From NCBI GenBank assembly GCA_963766935.1, contig CAVYBY010000002.1, positions 1-64,000 of the forward strand: DNA of 64,000 nt, given 5' to 3'. Made by a program: the position numbers and the translations under genes. Within the stretch, counting starts at the first letter, position 1, and each line of letters begins with the position of its first letter. Positions 34,491 through 42,155 of the stretch are shown piece by piece. The notes beneath the pieces were generated by a model, which was not told the origin of the DNA, searched no databases, and worked only from the letters and a program-made list of their open reading frames with translations. This DNA comes from CAVYBY01 sp963766935 (GTDB lineage: Bacteria; Actinomycetota; UBA4738; HRBIN12).

Positions 34491-35489
34491 TCACGGCCGG
34501 AGCACCACCTTGGTGAGCTGCGCCCCGTCCACCAGCCCTTCGAACGCCGCCTGTCCTTCGTCCAGCCCCATGGTCGTGATCCAGCCGGCGATCTCCTCCG
34601 GCGCGCCGGCCAGGTCGGCCAGCGCCCGGTCGAAATCCCCGGCAAGACACGCGTAGGAGCCGACGATCGTCACGCCTTTTGCCACCACCGGGTGATAGGG
34701 AAGCGGACCCTCCGTCGCGCCGAGCCCGATGGCCTCGATGTGGCCGCCCCAGCGGACCGCGTCGACCGCGAGCGCCCAGGTCGAGGGGAACCCGGCGGCG
34801 TCGATCACGACGTCGACCCCGTCGCCGTGCGTTGCCTCGCGCACCGCGGCGGCCGCGTCGTCGCCCTCCAGCGGCTCTCCGCCCTGGGCCCGCGCCAGCG
34901 CCAAGCGGTCCGCGATCGGGTCCGCGACGAGCGTGCGGGCTCCGGCCGTCACCGCGGCGCGAACGGCGAACAGACCGATCGGGCCGGCCCCGATCACGAG
35001 CACCGAGTCGCCCGAGTGCACGGACCGGTCGACGGCGTGGATGGCGTTGGCGAACGGCTCGGCCAGGGACCCCACCTCGTCGCCCAGCGCGTCCGGGACC
35101 GCGAGCAGCTGCTTCGCCTCGATCGAGAAGGCGTCGGCGAACGCGCCCGGAAAGTCCATCCCCATCAGCCGGCGTCTCGGACACAGGTTCGGCCGCCCCT
35201 CCGCGCACCGGGCGCAGACCCCGCACGAGACCACCGGCATCGCGACGACGCGCGATCCCTCGAGCGAGGAGTCGACCCCCCGGCCGATCGCGTCGACCAC
35301 GCCGACGACCTCGTGACCCATCACGAGCGGCGGGATCCGCCGCGGGCTGAACTCGCGAAAGCCGTGCAGATCGGATCCGCAGATCGCGGCCGCCGAAACC
35401 CGCACGCGAGCCTCGCCCGCAGCGGGGGACGGCTCCGGCGCGTCCTGCAGCTCCATCCGGCGCGGCCCGAGATAGACGAGCGCCTTCAT
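34491..35489 (-). CDS. Zinc-dependent MDR alcohol/sugar-alcohol dehydrogenase
   Basis: 332 residues from ATG 35489 with an AGGAGATCAAC ribosome-binding site. Catalytic-zinc ligands appear in AAICGSDLHGF and MGHEVVG. The structural-zinc cysteines are in SCGVCARCAEGRPNLC. The Rossmann motif is VLVIGAGPIGLFAVRAAV, and EPFANAIHAV is typical of the sorbitol/threonine-dehydrogenase branch of the medium-chain family. Substrates in this branch are polyols or beta-hydroxy amino acids. Being in an operon with SDR, D-threonine-aldolase-like and RidA genes, it probably oxidises a hydroxyl of the imported compound. Confidence 0.85.
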   Translation of the reverse strand: MKALVYLGPRRMELQDAPEPSPAAGEARVRVSAAAICGSDLHGFREFSPRRIPPLVMGHEVVGVVDAIGRGVDSSLEGSRVVAMPVVSCGVCARCAEGRPNLCPRRRLMGMDFPGAFADAFSIEAKQLLAVPDALGDEVGSLAEPFANAIHAVDRSVHSGDSVLVIGAGPIGLFAVRAAVTAGARTLVADPIADRLALARAQGGEPLEGDDAAAAVREATHGDGVDVVIDAAGFPSTWALAVDAVRWGGHIEAIGLGATEGPLPYHPVVAKGVTIVGSYACLAGDFDRALADLAGAPEEIAGWITTMGLDEGQAAFEGLVDGAQLTKVVLRP

Positions 35490-36340
35490 GTTGATCTCCT
35501 GGGGGATCCCCCCGCCCCGAGGACGAACGGCCGCTCGCGGGTGGGGACGAGGACGTGGACGTCCAGGTCCTCGCGCTCGACCGCCTCGACCACGTGCGCC
35601 GGCCATCCGCGGTTGTGCGCGAACAGGTCGTGGTGCATCGGGATCAAGAGGCCGGCGCCGATCGCGACGGCGAGCAGCGCCGCTTCGCGCGGATCGAGAT
35701 TGCCCACGATCCCGCGCGTCTCGCGTTCGGCGTCCCGGCCGTTGATCGGCAGCATCGCGACGTCGACCGCCAGGTCGCGAAGCGGCGCCTCCATCCCGTC
35801 GTAGTGGATCGTGTCGCCCGCGTGATACAGCCGGACCTCGCCGAGGTCGACCACGTAGCCGAGAAACCGGACCCGGCCGTCGCCGACGGTCTCGCCGAAG
35901 CCGTAGGCGTCGTCCATGGTGACGCCGTGCTTGGCCGGCACCGCCCGGATCGTCAGCCCGGCGACCTCGATCGGATCCCCGGGCTCGATCCCGACCACGC
36001 GATCGGGGGCGATTCCCACCTCGGTCACCATGTCGACGATCGGGGCCGGCACGACGAACACCGCACCCGGCGATGCGGCCGCGATCACGGGGGCGCTCTC
36101 CGCGTCGAAATGGTCGACGTGCTCGTGCGTGCAGAGCACGGCGTCGATCCCGGTCACGCCGGCGGGGGACAGGGCGCTCTCATACCGGCGCCCCTCGCGC
36201 GGCGAGAGGAACGGGTCGAGCAGGATCGTTCGGTCTCCGTCGGTGGCGATGAACCCGGCCTGGCCGAGCCAGGAGAGCGCGACCCGGCCGGCGCCGGCGG
36301 GAACGCGTCTGAGCGCGTCGAGCGGGGAGGTCACCGTCAC
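35486..36340 (-). CDS. Metallo-beta-lactamase-fold hydrolase (UlaG-like)
   Basis: 284 residues from GTG 36340, whose GTGA overlaps the SDR stop. The metal motif HEHVDH sits in VLCTHEHVDHFDAESAPVI, with a downstream Asp/His in LYHAGDTIHYDGM and a final His in LLIPMHHDLFAHN. The order fits UlaG-like MBL-fold lactonases (L-ascorbate-6-phosphate lactonase and relatives), which open sugar lactones. The arrangement with a sugar ABC importer, two dehydrogenases and an aldolase-like enzyme makes lactone hydrolysis plausible. The stop overlaps the dehydrogenase start. Confidence 0.8.
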   Translation of the reverse strand: MTVTSPLDALRRVPAGAGRVALSWLGQAGFIATDGDRTILLDPFLSPREGRRYESALSPAGVTGIDAVLCTHEHVDHFDAESAPVIAAASPGAVFVVPAPIVDMVTEVGIAPDRVVGIEPGDPIEVAGLTIRAVPAKHGVTMDDAYGFGETVGDGRVRFLGYVVDLGEVRLYHAGDTIHYDGMEAPLRDLAVDVAMLPINGRDAERETRGIVGNLDPREAALLAVAIGAGLLIPMHHDLFAHNRGWPAHVVEAVEREDLDVHVLVPTRERPFVLGAGGSPRRST

Positions 36341-37089
36341 ATCACCGCCGTCTGGCCGCCGTCGACCACGACGGCCGCGCCGTGGATGTAGGAGGCGTCG
36401 TCGGAGGCGAGGAACGCGTACACGCCGGCCACTTCGTCGGCGGTGCCGCGCCGCCCGAGCGGGATGTTCGCGCGCTCGTACGCCACCATCTCCTCGTTCC
36501 CGGAATGGATGCGGTTGAGCGGCGTGTCGATGAAGCCCGGGCACACGCAGTTGACCCGCACGCCCTCGCGACCCAGCTCGACCGCCATCGTGCGGGTCAG
36601 CTGGAGCACGCCGCCCTTCGACGCGTTGTAGTCCGCGAACAGCTCCTCGCCGCCGAGCGCGTTGGTCGAGGCCATGTTGAGGATCACGCCGGCGTGCTCG
36701 GCGACCATCAGCCGCGCGACCGCCTGCGCGACGAGGAACATGCCGCGCAGGTTGACCGCGATCGTCCGGTCCCAGTCGGGGACGGTGGTCTCGAGGAACG
36801 GCACCTTCTGCGCGATCCCCGCGTTGTTGATCAGCACGTCGATGCGCCCGAGGAACGATGCCGCCTCCGCGACCATCCGGCCCACGTCGGCCTCCACGCT
36901 GACATCCGCGCGGGCGCCGCCGGCCGTCCCCAGCGCCGCGAGCTCCCGGACGGCGGCGACGGTCACGTCATCGTCGACGCCGGCGACCCACACGCGCGCA
37001 CCCTCGTCGAGGAACCGGCGCGCGGTGGCCAGGCCGATCCCGCTGGTCCCGCCCGAGATCAGCACGCCTTTGTCGCGGAGGCCCCGCAT
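36337..37089 (-). CDS. Short-chain dehydrogenase/reductase
   Basis: 250 residues from ATG 37089, sharing one base with the upstream stop (TGATG). The cofactor motif is GVLISGGTSGIGLATARRF. NNAGIA follows; the catalytic Ser is in ILNMASTNALGG and the Tyr/Lys pair in DYNASKGGVLQL. The C-terminus ends VVVDGGQTAVM. Classical SDRs of this type oxidise sugar or hydroxy-acid hydroxyls with NAD(P). It belongs to the IclR-controlled operon; the exact substrate is unknown. Confidence 0.9.
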   Translation of the reverse strand: MRGLRDKGVLISGGTSGIGLATARRFLDEGARVWVAGVDDDVTVAAVRELAALGTAGGARADVSVEADVGRMVAEAASFLGRIDVLINNAGIAQKVPFLETTVPDWDRTIAVNLRGMFLVAQAVARLMVAEHAGVILNMASTNALGGEELFADYNASKGGVLQLTRTMAVELGREGVRVNCVCPGFIDTPLNRIHSGNEEMVAYERANIPLGRRGTADEVAGVYAFLASDDASYIHGAAVVVDGGQTAVM

Positions 37090-38189
37090 CAGCGACTCCG
37101 TCCCCGGCCGGCGATCGTCAACTCGCGGTCGACTGCGCCGCCGCGGACGCCGTACGCCACGTCGAACATGTTGACCGCGCTGCACACGTGCAGCGGGATC
37201 ACCTCGAGCCGGTCGCCGATCGCGAGTGGCTCGTCGCCCTCGATGTGGCCCACCCCGTGCTCCTCGCTCATCCGGTCGATCCGCAGGCCGGGCCGGCCGG
37301 CGACGAGACCGCGTCCCGGGAAGGGCGGGCCGTCCCCGCCGTCGGAGGTGAAGACCTTCGTGCCGGCGTCCACGACGAAGCGCTCGGCCGACGGCCGGGC
37401 CACGACCGTGACGAGGACGCTGGCGGCGCATTCGTCCTGCGTGCACACGCCCAGACGCAGCTGCTGGACGTCGTTGAACACGTACGTGCCGGGACGGATC
37501 TCGGTCACGCCTTCGACCCCGGCCGCGACACGGGCGGTCGGCGTCGAACCCACGCTGATCTCGCGGACGTCGACCCCCGCGCGCCGGCAGAGCTCGGCCG
37601 TCTCGAGCAGATCCAGTGCCTCGCGCCGGCCGATCTCGTGCAGCGACGCGGCGTCGGCCGCCCTGTAGGAGTGCCCCGCATGCGTCAAGAGCCCGACGAC
37701 CTCGACGCCCTCGACCCGGTCGATCGCCACCGCGAGCTCCGCCGACGGCGCTCCCGGCGGACGGCCGAGGCGGTGCAGACCGGTGTCGACCTCGACCAGG
37801 ACCGGCACATCGGCGCCGCGATCGCGCCCGACGCCTCCGAGCCCCTCGGCGACCTCGACCGCGTCGAGGCTGACGCGGACCGAGGCCCGGTCCATCAGGT
37901 CTCGGAGGCGCGTGAGCTTTCCATCGCCGACGAGCGGAAACGCGATGAGGATGTCGTCAAGCCCCGCGTCGGCCATGACCTCGGCCTCGCCCAGCTTTGC
38001 GACGGTGATGCCGCTTGCCCCCGCCGCGACCTGCATGGCGGCGATCTCCGGACACTTGTGGGTCTTCGTGTGCGGGCGCAGCCGCACGCCGGCGTCGGCG
38101 GCCACCTTGGCCATCGCGGCGATGTTGCGCTCGAGCACGTCGAGATCGACGAGCAGGCAGGGCGTGTCGAGGTCGACGGAAGCCGTCAT
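37089..38189 (-). CDS. D-threonine aldolase/D-serine dehydratase-like PLP enzyme
   Basis: 366 residues. The alanine-racemase-type barrel starts LDTPCLLVDLDVLERNIAAMA. The PLP lysine lies in the RPHTKTHK motif (residues 38-45), and AGASGITVAKLGEAEVMADAG and VLVEVDTGLHRLG follow. The C-terminal metal site IPLHVCSAVNMFD matches the His-x-Cys pair of the DSD1/D-threonine aldolase family. Known members split D-beta-hydroxy-amino acids (aldolase) or dehydrate D-serine; both need a divalent metal. Products of dehydration (enamines) are what RidA, encoded directly upstream, detoxifies. This supports a lyase or dehydratase role here. Confidence 0.85.
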   Translation of the reverse strand: MTASVDLDTPCLLVDLDVLERNIAAMAKVAADAGVRLRPHTKTHKCPEIAAMQVAAGASGITVAKLGEAEVMADAGLDDILIAFPLVGDGKLTRLRDLMDRASVRVSLDAVEVAEGLGGVGRDRGADVPVLVEVDTGLHRLGRPPGAPSAELAVAIDRVEGVEVVGLLTHAGHSYRAADAASLHEIGRREALDLLETAELCRRAGVDVREISVGSTPTARVAAGVEGVTEIRPGTYVFNDVQQLRLGVCTQDECAASVLVTVVARPSAERFVVDAGTKVFTSDGGDGPPFPGRGLVAGRPGLRIDRMSEEHGVGHIEGDEPLAIGDRLEVIPLHVCSAVNMFDVAYGVRGGAVDRELTIAGRGRSR

Positions 38190-38575
38190 GGCTCCGGGAG
38201 ATACAGGACGGCGTCGATCTCGACCAGGATTCCCCGAAGCTGGGCTCCGCTCGTCGTGCGGGCCGGCCGCGGCGCGCCGGCGAAGATCCGTTCGTACGCG
38301 GCGTTGAACCCGGGGAACAGCTCGATCGAGGACAGCAGCGCGGTCACCTTCACGACGTCGCTCAGGCTCCCGCCCGCCGCGCGCGCGATCGCCTCGACGT
38401 TGCGAAGCGTCCGCTCGGTCTGCTCCTCGACCGTGTCGCCGCGGATCTCACCCGTCTCGGGATCCAGCGGGCCCTGGCCGGAGATGAAGACGAAGTCACC
38501 GGCGCGGATCGCCTGCGAGTATGCGCCGGCGGCCGCCGGGGCATCGACGGCCCGGATCTCCTCCCGCTCGCGCAC
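38186..38575 (-). CDS. RidA-family enamine/imine deaminase
   Basis: 129 residues from GTG 38575, which follows a GGGAGGGGG ribosome-binding stretch; the longer frame (to 38668) would run through the operator and promoter. RidA blocks are AAAGAYSQAIRAGDFVFISGQGPLDPETG, EQTERTLRNVEAIARAAGGS and ILVEIDAVLYLP. RidA proteins hydrolyse reactive 2-aminoacrylate-type enamines released by PLP enzymes. It is the first gene of the leftward operon and overlaps the D-threonine-aldolase-like gene by 4 bases, which fits disposal of that enzyme's by-products. Confidence 0.85.
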   Translation of the reverse strand: MREREEIRAVDAPAAAGAYSQAIRAGDFVFISGQGPLDPETGEIRGDTVEEQTERTLRNVEAIARAAGGSLSDVVKVTALLSSIELFPGFNAAYERIFAGAPRPARTTSGAQLRGILVEIDAVLYLPEP

Positions 38576-38590
38576 GATCGCCCCCTCCCG

Positions 38591-38627
38591 GCGGAATCGG
38601 GATTCCGCTATGCGGAACGCCATTCTA
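38591..38627 (-). promoter_or_regulatory. Putative IclR operator and promoter of the ridA operon
   Basis: TTCCGC-TAT-GCGGAA (38603-38617) is a perfect 6-bp inverted repeat with a 3-base centre. It partly overlaps a second palindrome, GCGGAAT-CGGG-ATTCCGC (38591-38608). On the minus strand TAGAAT (38627-38622; 5 of 6 match to TATAAT) lies directly upstream of the palindrome, so a bound regulator would cover the transcription start. The same TTCCGC-N3-GCGGAA occurs before the IclR gene itself. No good -35 hexamer was found. Confidence 0.6.
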
Positions 38628-38664
38628 AAAGACCGCGATTCTGACCTCGGCAGGACGCCGCGGG

Positions 38665-39441
38665 TCAAGCACGGCTCTCCACGGCCGCCGCGTCCCCGGT
38701 GATCGCGAGCAGAATCGGCGCGATCTTCCGGATGCGTCCGGCCGGCAGCCGCTCGCGCGGCGCGGCGATCGAGATGGCCGCCCGCGGCACCTTCGCCCCG
38801 AGGAACACGGGGGCGGCGATGCAGCGAACCCCGATCTCGCTCTCTTCACGGTCGCGCGCGTAGCCGTCGACCCGGATCCGGGCCGCCTCCTGCACCAGCG
38901 CGTCGGCCGTCGTGATCGAGCTCGGGGTCCGACGCTCGAGCGTTCCCTGCCCGCGGATCCACTCGCGGAGGGCCTCGTCGGTCGGGTACATCCAGGCGAG
39001 CAGCGCCTTGCCGACGGCGGTGCAGTGCGCGGGGTTGCGCCCCCCGACCCGCGAGGTCAGCGTCACCGGGTGCGTCGACTCGAGCTTGTCCACGTAGACG
39101 ACGTCGCCGCCGTCGAGCACGCCGAGGTGCACCGTCTCGTTGAGCTCGTCGCGCAGCCGCTCGAGCAGGGGCCGCAGCGCCGCTCGCAGGTCGATCCGGT
39201 CGTAGAAGTCGAAGGCGACCCGCAGGAGCTCCCACCCGATGAGATAACGCCCGTCCGAGTGCTGGCCCACGAAGCCGCGTTCGCGAAGCGCCGCCAGCGT
39301 CCGGTGGACGGAGCTCTTCGGCAGCCCGGCCGCCCCGGCCAGCTCGTCGAGGGTCGCGCCCGACGCGTGCCCGCCGAGCTCCTGGAGCAACCGAAGCGCT
39401 CGGTCCACGCTTTCGATCGCCGGGGCACCGGACCCTGCCAT
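38665..39441 (-). CDS. IclR-family transcriptional regulator
   Basis: 258 residues from ATG 39441. The N-terminal winged helix-turn-helix is IESVDRALRLLQELGGHASG, then LDELAGAAGLPKSSVHRTLAALRERGFV. The effector-binding domain runs from about residue 75: ETVHLGVLDGGDVVYVDKLES, AHCTAVGKALLAWM, and GVRCIAAPVF. IclR regulators respond to sugar acids, aromatic acids or similar metabolites. The gene is upstream of and on the same strand as the ridA-aldolase-ABC operon, and both have the same palindrome in front, so self-regulation and control of that operon are likely. Confidence 0.9.
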   Translation of the reverse strand: MAGSGAPAIESVDRALRLLQELGGHASGATLDELAGAAGLPKSSVHRTLAALRERGFVGQHSDGRYLIGWELLRVAFDFYDRIDLRAALRPLLERLRDELNETVHLGVLDGGDVVYVDKLESTHPVTLTSRVGGRNPAHCTAVGKALLAWMYPTDEALREWIRGQGTLERRTPSSITTADALVQEAARIRVDGYARDREESEIGVRCIAAPVFLGAKVPRAAISIAAPRERLPAGRIRKIAPILLAITGDAAAVESRA

Positions 39442-39458
39442 GGCCGGATCGTACGTCG

Positions 39459-39473
39459 TTCCGCCCTGCGGAA
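39459..39473 (-). promoter_or_regulatory. Putative IclR autoregulatory operator
   Basis: TTCCGC-CCT-GCGGAA, a perfect 6-bp inverted repeat with a 3-base centre, lies 18 bases upstream of the IclR start. The half-sites are identical to those at 38603-38617. It sits just upstream of TACGAT, a possible -10 element on the minus strand. Confidence 0.6.
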
Positions 39474-39530
39474 GGAAGTTCCTCCGCCGATCCCTCGTGG
39501 GGAGGCGGCGCAGCGCGCTCGCGACCTGCC

Positions 39531-39590
39531 TTGACAGGCCGGAAACCGCTGGGTAGCGTGCCCCCGTGCTGACCGAAAGCGTTTTCGGTC
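39531..39590 (+). promoter_or_regulatory. LacI-gene promoter with LacI-type operator
   Basis: TTGACA (39531-39536), a 17-base spacer and TAGCGT (39554-39559) form a good sigma-70-type promoter with an expected start near 39566. The palindrome GACCGAAAGCGTTTTCGGTC (39571-39590) lies at about +6 to +25 and resembles the CGAAAGCGCTTTCG-type operators of LacI/GalR regulators. It argues for autoregulation of the gene that follows. Confidence 0.65.
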
Positions 39591-39619
39591 GAGCTTCCAC
39601 TGCTGGGGGGACGCCAAGG

Positions 39620-40654
39620 GTGCGGATGCGTGAGCTCGCCGCCCAGCTCGGGGTCTCGGTCGCGACCGTCTCGCGCGTGCTCAACGGCTATCCGGATGTC
39701 GCCCCCGAGACCCGGGCCAAGGTCCTGGCCGCCATCGAGGAGCACGGATTCACGCCGGATCGAGTGGCTCGGAGCCTCGTCACGGGCCGGAGCCGCGTCA
39801 TCGGGGTCATCCTGGAGACCGGCGCCGGTCACCCGGATCTGCAGCATCCCTTCTTCCAGGAAGTGCTCGATGGGCTGAAGCACTCGGTGGGGGAGCTCGG
39901 CTACGACCTGCTTCTCTTCAGCTCCGCCCCTCCTGGAAACGGTTTCGGTCCCCGGACCTACCTCGAGCGGGCCCGCCACCATCGGGTGGACGGCACGGTG
40001 CTGATGGGGTGCGACGAGCTCCATCCCGAGGTGGAGATGCTCGTTCGTTCGGGCGTTGCGTGCATGGCGGTCGATCTCGACCTGGTGGGCGGCCGGACCG
40101 GGCACGTGATGTCGGACAACGTCGCGGGAGCCGAGCTCGCCGTTCGCCACCTCTACGACCTGGGTCATCGCCGCATCGCGCTCATCGGCGGCCCCGAAGA
40201 CACCCGTCCGGGAGTCGACCGGCTGCTGGGGTACCGGCGCGCCCGCCAGCGCTTGCAGCTTCCGTACCGCCCCGAGTACGTCGTCGAGGGTGACTTCTAC
40301 CCGGAGTCGGGCGCCAAGGCGATGGCGGTCCTGCTCGACCTGGAGGAGCCGCCGACGGCGGTCTTCGCCGCCTCCGACCTCATGGCGGCCGGCGCGATCC
40401 AGACGGTCAACGAGCGTGGGTTGCTGGCGCCACGCGACATCTCGATCGTGGGGTTCGACGACATCCAGATCGCCTCGCTCTTGCAGCCGTCGTTGACGAC
40501 GGTCCGGCAGGACAAGCGGGCCCTGGGTGCCGCGGCCGGGCGAGCGCTCGTCCGGATGATCGAGGACCCCGAACTCGATCCACCGACGATCACCGTCCCC
40601 GTCACGCTGGTGCGGCGCGAATCCGCGATCGAGGAGGGCGTCCGTGAGCCATGA
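39620..40654 (+). CDS. LacI-family transcriptional regulator
   Basis: 344 residues from GTG 39620. An in-frame GTG at 39566 lies at the predicted transcription start and before the operator, and would add 18 residues; the shorter start gives the normal LacI N-terminus MRELAAQLGVSVATVSRVLNG. The sugar-binding domain continues from VIGVILETGAGHPDLQHPFFQ through DGTVLMGCDELH, VMSDNVAGAELAVRHLYDLGH and TAVFAASDLMAAGAIQTVNE to ISIVGFDDIQIASLLQPSLTTV. It probably represses the ABC-glycosidase operon that follows until sugar binds. A second weaker palindrome GAAAC-G-GTTTC lies inside the gene at 39936-39946. Confidence 0.85.
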   Translation: MRMRELAAQLGVSVATVSRVLNGYPDVAPETRAKVLAAIEEHGFTPDRVARSLVTGRSRVIGVILETGAGHPDLQHPFFQEVLDGLKHSVGELGYDLLLFSSAPPGNGFGPRTYLERARHHRVDGTVLMGCDELHPEVEMLVRSGVACMAVDLDLVGGRTGHVMSDNVAGAELAVRHLYDLGHRRIALIGGPEDTRPGVDRLLGYRRARQRLQLPYRPEYVVEGDFYPESGAKAMAVLLDLEEPPTAVFAASDLMAAGAIQTVNERGLLAPRDISIVGFDDIQIASLLQPSLTTVRQDKRALGAAAGRALVRMIEDPELDPPTITVPVTLVRRESAIEEGVREP

Positions 40655-40662
40655 GGGGAGGA

Positions 40663-40683
40663 GCCCCCCCGGCCGGGCGGGGC
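40663..40683 (+). terminator. Hairpin between lacI-type gene and sugar-binding-protein gene
   Basis: GCCCC/CCC pairs with GGG/GGGGC around a GGCC loop, with one bulged C, 9 bases after the regulator stop. A short A-rich stretch (CAAAACAT) follows. It may end the regulator transcript or reduce read-through. Confidence 0.4.
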
Positions 40684-40733
40684 AAAACATACGTAGGACT
40701 TGCTAGAGGGCTCGATTCGGAAAGGGGAGGCGC

Positions 40734-42050
40734 ATGCGTCGAATGAAAGTTGTGGTGCTGGTTGCCACGTTCTTGATGGTCGCCACGGCCTGCAAGAAGA
40801 GCGACAACGGAGGTGACAACGGCACCGGCGGGAACACCTCCGCCAACAAGGGGACGGTGAACGTTCTCGGGGCATTGGACCCGGCCAAGGAGCAGGGGCC
40901 GATGCAGAAGGTGGTCGACGATCTGATCAACTCCAAGGTCGACTACAAGGCCGAAGTCGAAGCGGACGGCAACTTCGAGCAAGACGTGCAGATCCGCGCT
41001 CAGGCCGGAACGCTGGACGTCATCCTGCTCCCGCAGCCGGGCGCCGTGCTGGCTCAGGCCATGTCGGGCAAGGCGATCGCGCTCGAGGACATGGGATTCA
41101 AGATCGACGACCTGAACGCCACGTTCGGGGAGTATTTCGTGTCCCTGGGTGAGTACAACGGGAAGCACTACGGCATCCCGACGAACATCAACCTGAAGAG
41201 CATGGTGTGGTACCCGAAGGAGGCCTTCGACAAGGCCGGGTACACGGTCCCGACGACGTGGGACGAGCTGACGGCGCTGTCCGATCAGATCGTCGCCGAC
41301 GGCGGGACACCGTGGTGCGCGGGCTACCAGAGCGAGGGTTCCTCGGGATGGCCCGAGACCGACTGGGTCGAGGACATCATGCTTCGGACCGCGGGTCTGG
41401 ACACCTACCAGAAGTGGGTCGCGCACGAGATTCCGTTCAACGACCCGTCGGTGGCCAACGCCGTCAAGATCTTCGGCGACGTGATGTTCCACCCGAACTG
41501 GGTTCTGGGCGGCGCCGAGCACACGCCGGACATCGCGTTCGGCGACGCGGGGCTGCCGATGTTCAAGCCCACGCCCGGCTGCTGGCTGCTCCACCAGGCC
41601 AGCTTCATCCCGGCGTTCTTCCCGAAGAATGCCGTGGCGGGCCAGGACTACGACTGGTTCCCGCTTCCGCCGATCGACCAGGACGGCACGCTGTTCGGCG
41701 GCGAGCTGGCCGTGGTGTTCCGCAACGCTCCCGAGGTCAAGGACTTCCTCGACCGCTTCATGGCCGAGGACGTTCAGTGCGCCATGGGAGGCGACCCGGC
41801 TCAGTCGCGGATCTCGCCGAACGTCAACGTCGGCGCGGATTGCTACGCGAACTCGATCCTGGCCGACTCGGCTGCCGTCTTGAGCGCAGGTCTCAAGGCC
41901 GGCACGGCCGGGTTCGACGCCTCCGACATGATGCCGCCGGAGGTCGGATCGGGGAGCTTCTGGACAGGCATGGTCAAATACATGCAGCAGGGTCCGGACT
42001 CCCTCGATGGAATCCTCCAGGACATCGAGGACAGCTGGCCGAAGAGTTAG
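40734..42050 (+). CDS. Extracellular solute-binding lipoprotein of a sugar ABC importer
   Basis: 438 residues from ATG 40734, with a GAAAGGGGAGG ribosome-binding site. The lipobox is MVATAC, followed by a Gly/Asn-rich linker. The family 1 binding fold is shown by GTVNVLGALDPAKEQGPMQKVV, LDVILLPQPGAVLAQAM, YGIPTNINLKSMVWYPKEAFD, TWDELTALSDQIV and FGGELAVVFRNAPEVKDFLDRF. This subgroup (AlgQ/ThuE-like alpha-glucoside-binding proteins) has a cysteine pair, present here as PWCAGYQ and GCWLLHQ. The downstream GH13 and GH1 genes suggest oligosaccharides with alpha- and/or beta-glucosyl bonds as cargo. Confidence 0.9.
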   Translation: MRRMKVVVLVATFLMVATACKKSDNGGDNGTGGNTSANKGTVNVLGALDPAKEQGPMQKVVDDLINSKVDYKAEVEADGNFEQDVQIRAQAGTLDVILLPQPGAVLAQAMSGKAIALEDMGFKIDDLNATFGEYFVSLGEYNGKHYGIPTNINLKSMVWYPKEAFDKAGYTVPTTWDELTALSDQIVADGGTPWCAGYQSEGSSGWPETDWVEDIMLRTAGLDTYQKWVAHEIPFNDPSVANAVKIFGDVMFHPNWVLGGAEHTPDIAFGDAGLPMFKPTPGCWLLHQASFIPAFFPKNAVAGQDYDWFPLPPIDQDGTLFGGELAVVFRNAPEVKDFLDRFMAEDVQCAMGGDPAQSRISPNVNVGADCYANSILADSAAVLSAGLKAGTAGFDASDMMPPEVGSGSFWTGMVKYMQQGPDSLDGILQDIEDSWPKS

Positions 42051-42097
42051 TCGCATCGACCGACTCGCACGGTCGGTAGCACGACCGATCGAGGGGA

Positions 42098-42125
42098 GGG
42101 AGCGGCCGCGAGGGCGGCCGCTCCC
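42098..42125 (+). terminator. Hairpin after the solute-binding protein gene (partial terminator)
   Basis: GGGAGCGGCCGC-GAGG-GCGGCCGCTCCC is a perfect 12-bp stem with a 4-base loop, followed by CCCTTCGG. It lies 48 bases after the binding-protein stop and 31 before the permease start. Such hairpins commonly keep binding-protein mRNA more abundant than the downstream permease mRNA. Confidence 0.65.
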
Positions 42126-42155
42126 CCCTTCGGTGCTGGGGAGGGGATCGGTCAC

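Noticed and set aside
33157..35226. A 689-residue fusion of a dehydrogenase-like part with the sugar-binding protein
   Set aside because: The upstream 250 residues are antisense-like, arginine-rich frame of the alcohol dehydrogenase gene. The binding protein has its own signal peptide at 34476.
39936..39946. Second LacI operator (GAAAC-G-GTTTC) inside the regulator gene
   Set aside because: Arms are only five bases and it lies in coding sequence; it could be chance. Kept only as a remark.
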